NCBI RefSeq assembly: GCF_001815985.1
Contig: NZ_KV823564.1
Coordinates: 45,986 to 109,985 of the forward strand
Source: Corynebacterium sp. HMSC27B11
GTDB taxonomy: Bacteria > Actinomycetota > Actinomycetes > Mycobacteriales > Mycobacteriaceae
Length of the DNA stretch: 64,000 bases
Reading direction: 5' to 3'
The position numbers and the translations under genes were made by a program. Under the pieces are notes generated by a model that saw only the letters and a program-made list of their open reading frames with translations, did not search any database and was not told the origin of the DNA. How positions within the stretch are numbered: the stretch's first letter is position 1; every line of letters starts with the position of its first letter. This document shows, piece after piece, positions 60,327 through 64,000 of the stretch.

Positions 60327-63300
60327 ATGACTAGGTCGCAGGGGCTTCCCCGCACCTCCCGTTCCGACGTCCCGTCCCCGCGGGTGCTGGGTCTGCGCCG
60401 CGAGCGCGCGGTGGAGGACCTGGAGATGCTGGGTTGGACCGGACGGGAGCACACCTCCCTGTTGTGGACGCTCGCGGCCGCCGGCAGCCCGGATCTGGCG
60501 CTGAATAACTTCGTGCGCCTGGTCGACGCTCTGCGGGCGGCGGAGGAAGCCGACGACCTGCCAGTGCCCGACGCGGCGCACCCGGAGTCCGTGGCCGCTG
60601 CTGCAGCGGCCCAGACCGGGGCAGATGCGGGCCAGGGTGGGACAGATACAGGGCAGGGCGCGGCACGTTCCGGCCAGCAGGACGCCGCGCAGGCCGACGC
60701 CTCCCAGATCGACCCAGCGGTGGGGGTGCCGGTGGGCCAGGTCGCCCAGTTCACGGATGTGAAGGCGGAGACCCTGCTTGCAGCGGTGGAGGAGAATCCC
60801 AACTTCCGGCGCCGCCTCTTCGCCCTGCTCGGGGCCAGTACCGCGTTGGGCGATCACGTGGTGGCCAACCCCGGCACCTGGGTGGATCTGGCCGCCCCGA
60901 TGCCCAGCCGCCAGGAAATGATGGACGAGATGCTCGCCGCGGTGGGCGCCACGCCGGTCGACGGGGCCGGCGAGTTGACCTTCAAGGCGGCGATCACCGG
61001 CAGCGAAGCGGACTCGGCATTGATGGTGGCCTACCGCAACCTGCTGGCCAGGGTGGCTGCCATCGACCTGGCATCCACGATGGTGGAGCGCGGCCACACT
61101 CCGCCGAAGGCCCTGGACTTCGAGGCGCTTTCCCTAGCCCTCACAGATGTGGCAGACGCAGGGCTCACCGCAGCCCTCGCGGTGGCCTGCAGCACGGTCT
61201 ACGGCAAGCCGGGGGCGGAGAACGAAAAGCAGCCCGCCCGGCTGGCGGTGCTGGCGATGGGCAAGTGCGGCGCCCAGGAGCTGAACTACATCTCGGACGT
61301 GGACGTCATCTTCGTCGCCGAACCCGCGGACGCCCGTGCGATGCGCTGGGCGGGTGAGTTCATCAACATCGGCAGCCGCGTGTTCTTCGAGGTCGACGCG
61401 GCCCTGCGCCCGGAGGGCAAGCGGGGCGCGCTGGTACGCACCCTGGATTCCCACGTGAACTACTACCAGCGCTGGGCCAAGACCTGGGAGTTCCAGGCCC
61501 TGCTCAAGGCCCGCCCGATGAGCGGGGACCTGGAGCTCGGCAGGGACTACTGCGAGGCCATCGCCCCGATGGTGTGGTCGGCGGCCGAGCGCGAGGACTT
61601 CGTCCCAGATGTGCAGGCCATGCGCCGCCGCGTCATCGAGAACGTGCCCGCCGACATCCGCAGCCGCGAGCTGAAGCTGGGGGAGGGCGGCCTCCGCGAC
61701 GTGGAGTTCGCCGTCCAGCTCCTGCAGCTCGTCCACGGCCGCACCGACGAGAACCTGCGCGTCTCAGCCACGGTCGCGGCCCTGCGCCAGCTCGTGGACG
61801 GCGGCTACGTGGGCCGCGAGGACGGCCAGGTGCTGATCCGCTGTTATGAGTTCATGCGCCTGCTGGAGCACCGCCTGCAGCTGCACCGGCTGAAGCGGAC
61901 CCATACCCTGCCGGAGGAGGATGACATTCAGGAGCGCCGCTGGCTGGCCAAAACCTCCGGCCGCGTGCGCTCCACGGACGCTTCGGGGAATCAGCGTTCC
62001 CTGGTGGAGCAGCTGGAGCTGGATGTTCGCCAGTCCGCGCTGCAGATCCAAAACCTGCACCGGAAGCTGTTCTACCGCCCGCTGCTCTCCTCCGTGGTGG
62101 GGATGGACGCCGACGCCGTCCGCCTGTCCCCGGAGGCAGCGAAGCGACAGCTGGCTGCGTTGGGTTACGAGAGCCCGCAGCGTGCCTTCGAGCACCTGCG
62201 CGCACTGGCCGATGGCACGACCCGCAAGCACAAGCTGCAGGCAATCATCCTGCCCAGCCTGCTGGAGTGGCTCTCCGCCACGGTCGACCCGGATGCTGGG
62301 CTGCTGGCGTACCGGAAGCTCTCCGAGGCAGCGATGGACCGCTCCTGGTTCCTGCGCCTGCTGCGTGACGAGAACATCGTGGGCAAGCGCCTGATGTTCC
62401 TGCTGGGCACCTCACCCTTCCTGGCGGACCTGCTGCTGAATTCCATTGATTCGGTCAAGCTGCTTTCCGATGGCGCGAAGGGGCCGAAGCTGCTGGACCA
62501 GGAGCCCGCGGTGGTGACCCACTCGCTGGTGGCTGCGGCGAACCGGCAGCGGGACCCGGATAAGGCGATCGGCGTGGCACGCGCGCTGCGGCGGGCGGAG
62601 CTCTCCCGCATCGCGGCCGCCGACCTGCTCGGCCTGATGAGCGTGGAGGAGGTCTGCGTGTCCCTGTCCTGGGTCTGGGATGCGGTGCTGGAAGCGGCCC
62701 TGCAGACCGAGATCCGGGCCTGGGAGGACGAGCACCAGACCAACGCCCCGGCCACGATCTCGGTGATCGGGATGGGCCGCTTGGGGGGCGCGGAGCTGGG
62801 GTACGGCTCGGACGCGGACGTCATGTTCGTCGCCGAACCGGTCGAGCAGGACGGCGACGGCACGAGCGGAGCCGAGGCCGCCGAGGGCAAGAAGGACGCG
62901 GGCGTCGGGAAGGACGGCGTCGACGTCGAAAAGACGGGCGTGGGCGACAGCGGCGCGCAGAAGCAGGGAAGCAGCGCCGACGCCGCGGGCAGCGAGGCCA
63001 GCGCGGTGGACCCACTGAAGTGGGCGATCACGATCTGCGAATCCGTGCGCCGCCGCCTGGGCAAGCCTTCCCAGGACCCGCCGCTGGAGGTGGACAGCAA
63101 CCTGCGTCCGGAGGGCCGCAACGGGGCGCTGGTGCGCACCCTGGCCAGCTACGAGCGCTACTACTCCGAGTGGGGCGAGACCTGGGAGCTGCAGGCGCTG
63201 CTGCGCGCCACCTGGATCGCCGGTGACAAGAACCTCGGTATGCGCTTCCTGCGGATGATCGATCAATTCCGCTACCCGGCGGGTGGGGCGACGGCCAAGC

Positions 63301-63968
63301 AGGTCAGCGAGGTCCGCCGCATGAAGGCGCGCGTGGACTCCGAGCGTCTGCCCAAGGGCGCGGATAAGAACCTGCACACCAAGCTCGGCCGCGGCGGGCT
63401 TACGGACGTGGAGTGGACCGCCCAGCTACTCACGATGCAGCACTGCGATAAGGAACACCTGCGCAACACCTCCACCCTGGGCGTGCTGAAGGAGATGGCA
63501 GCCGAAGAGCTGATCAGCGAGGCCGACGCCCTGACGATGCGGGAAGCGTGGATCACCGCCACGAAGGCCCGCAACGCGCTCGCCCTGGTCCGCGGTAAGC
63601 GTAAGGACCAGCTGCCGGGCTCCGGCAAGCCGCTGGCCCAGGTCGCAGCGGCAGCTGGCTGGCCCATCGAGGAGTCCCAGGAGTTCCTGGACGACTACCT
63701 GAAGAAGACGCGCCGGGCGCGCACGGTCGTGGACCGGGTGTTCTGGGGCGAGGACATCGTCGAGGACGCTGAGGGCAGCGAGTTCGACCACATGGACCAG
63801 CTGGACTGGGGTGCGGACCACCACCCGGAGGACTCCCGCGCCTTCGGCATTGGCGACCACGTCGAGCTGGACAAGGTTCTCAACAGTGACATGCTGGACC
63901 GCGATTGGGCGGCCGACCGCCGCGACGAGGTAGTGCGGGCCTTCCGCGGGCGCCGGCCGCGGCTGTAG
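60327..63968 (+). CDS. glnE: GlnE, glutamine synthetase adenylyltransferase/removase
   Basis: A 1213-aa enzyme with two nucleotidyltransferase halves that add and remove AMP on glutamine synthetase. The N-terminal removase half has ELNYISDVDVIFV at about residue 318 and the C-terminal transferase half has ELGYGSDADVMFV at about 823; each is followed by a helical PII-uridylyltransferase-like bundle with LRPEGKRGALVRTLDSH or LRPEGRNGALVRTLASY. It is longer than the usual ~1000 aa because of Ala/Gly/Asp/Gln low-complexity insertions at about residues 75-131 and 839-895. ATG 60327 follows GAAGAAGTGAG. It follows glnA2 by 121 bases. Confidence 0.94.
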   Translation: MTRSQGLPRTSRSDVPSPRVLGLRRERAVEDLEMLGWTGREHTSLLWTLAAAGSPDLALNNFVRLVDALRAAEEADDLPVPDAAHPESVAAAAAAQTGADAGQGGTDTGQGAARSGQQDAAQADASQIDPAVGVPVGQVAQFTDVKAETLLAAVEENPNFRRRLFALLGASTALGDHVVANPGTWVDLAAPMPSRQEMMDEMLAAVGATPVDGAGELTFKAAITGSEADSALMVAYRNLLARVAAIDLASTMVERGHTPPKALDFEALSLALTDVADAGLTAALAVACSTVYGKPGAENEKQPARLAVLAMGKCGAQELNYISDVDVIFVAEPADARAMRWAGEFINIGSRVFFEVDAALRPEGKRGALVRTLDSHVNYYQRWAKTWEFQALLKARPMSGDLELGRDYCEAIAPMVWSAAEREDFVPDVQAMRRRVIENVPADIRSRELKLGEGGLRDVEFAVQLLQLVHGRTDENLRVSATVAALRQLVDGGYVGREDGQVLIRCYEFMRLLEHRLQLHRLKRTHTLPEEDDIQERRWLAKTSGRVRSTDASGNQRSLVEQLELDVRQSALQIQNLHRKLFYRPLLSSVVGMDADAVRLSPEAAKRQLAALGYESPQRAFEHLRALADGTTRKHKLQAIILPSLLEWLSATVDPDAGLLAYRKLSEAAMDRSWFLRLLRDENIVGKRLMFLLGTSPFLADLLLNSIDSVKLLSDGAKGPKLLDQEPAVVTHSLVAAANRQRDPDKAIGVARALRRAELSRIAAADLLGLMSVEEVCVSLSWVWDAVLEAALQTEIRAWEDEHQTNAPATISVIGMGRLGGAELGYGSDADVMFVAEPVEQDGDGTSGAEAAEGKKDAGVGKDGVDVEKTGVGDSGAQKQGSSADAAGSEASAVDPLKWAITICESVRRRLGKPSQDPPLEVDSNLRPEGRNGALVRTLASYERYYSEWGETWELQALLRATWIAGDKNLGMRFLRMIDQFRYPAGGATAKQVSEVRRMKARVDSERLPKGADKNLHTKLGRGGLTDVEWTAQLLTMQHCDKEHLRNTSTLGVLKEMAAEELISEADALTMREAWITATKARNALALVRGKRKDQLPGSGKPLAQVAAAAGWPIEESQEFLDDYLKKTRRARTVVDRVFWGEDIVEDAEGSEFDHMDQLDWGADHHPEDSRAFGIGDHVELDKVLNSDMLDRDWAADRRDEVVRAFRGRRPRL

Positions 63969-64000
63969 CGGGAGGGGCGCCGCCCGCCGGGCCCCGGCCA

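Noticed and set aside
1..64000. CRISPR arrays, insertion sequences, integrases or prophage
   Set aside because: No transposase or integrase frames and no spaced identical repeats; the only arrays are the contiguous 14-22 bp tandem repeats, which have no spacers.

Overview
This is a 64-kb stretch of high-GC actinobacterial chromosome, most probably from a Corynebacterium (lipophilic C. jeikeium/urealyticum-like group; species not determinable from the window). The reasons are a gene order I recall from Corynebacterium and Mycobacterium (hemW-hrcA-dnaJ2-rsmE-phoH-ybeY-corC-era-recO-uppS-zur-glyS-dgt-dnaG, and aceE-DUF3052-SURF1-ptpA-NIF3-RNaseH/phosphatase-rnpB-panB-glnA2-glnE), mycothiol-type enzymes, a CsoR-type copper regulator, an exact McbR operator, and many promoters that read TANNNT followed by about 7 nt and then ATG (leaderless mRNAs). 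I see no insertion sequence, prophage or CRISPR array. This is a core-genome window with small accessory patches.

Layout. 1-6.7 kb: an ABC exporter cut by the window edge, a C-S beta-lyase under an McbR-type operator, an iron/siderophore-binding lipoprotein, an M3 oligopeptidase and two tiny membrane proteins. 6.8-22.3 kb: acyl-CoA ligase, then the housekeeping run: a helical unknown, hemW, hrcA, dnaJ2, rsmE, phoH, ybeY, a CorC-like protein, era, two DUF4282-type proteins, recO, uppS and a ferritin-like/VIT1 fusion. 22.3-32.8 kb: zur, glyS, a GltB-like flavoprotein, dgt, an exported RNase Sa-like enzyme behind a ChoD-like GMC oxidoreductase, and dnaG, whose zinc-ribbon ligands are largely replaced. 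33-38.5 kb: mycothiol-dependent formaldehyde detoxification (mscR plus an MBL hydrolase), copper export (copA-csoR), and tRNA-Met plus two identical tRNA-Asn genes.

38.5-45 kb is the most lineage-specific part: a BCCT osmolyte transporter, an LppP/LprE-like lipoprotein, a Gly/Gln/Tyr-rich membrane protein whose gene overlaps that of a beta-lactamase-fold lipoprotein, and a serine hydrolase. 45-64 kb: acyl carrier protein, aceE, DUF3052, tRNA-Val, SURF1, ptpA with a HAD protein, NIF3, RNase H/phosphatase fusion, RNase P RNA, a CtpE-like P-type ATPase, panB, glnA2 and glnE.

Functional themes are translation and chaperone housekeeping, metal handling (Zur, VIT1, CopA/CsoR, CtpE-like), thiol and sulfur metabolism (McbR-aecD, MscR), nitrogen control (glnA2-glnE) and envelope lipoproteins. 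Not explained by the genes are three degenerate short tandem repeats in intergenic DNA (14-15 bp at 3978-4034, 14 bp at 41684-41781, 22 bp at 51758-51845), a 47-bp duplication at the SURF1 3' end and two perfect long inverted repeats.
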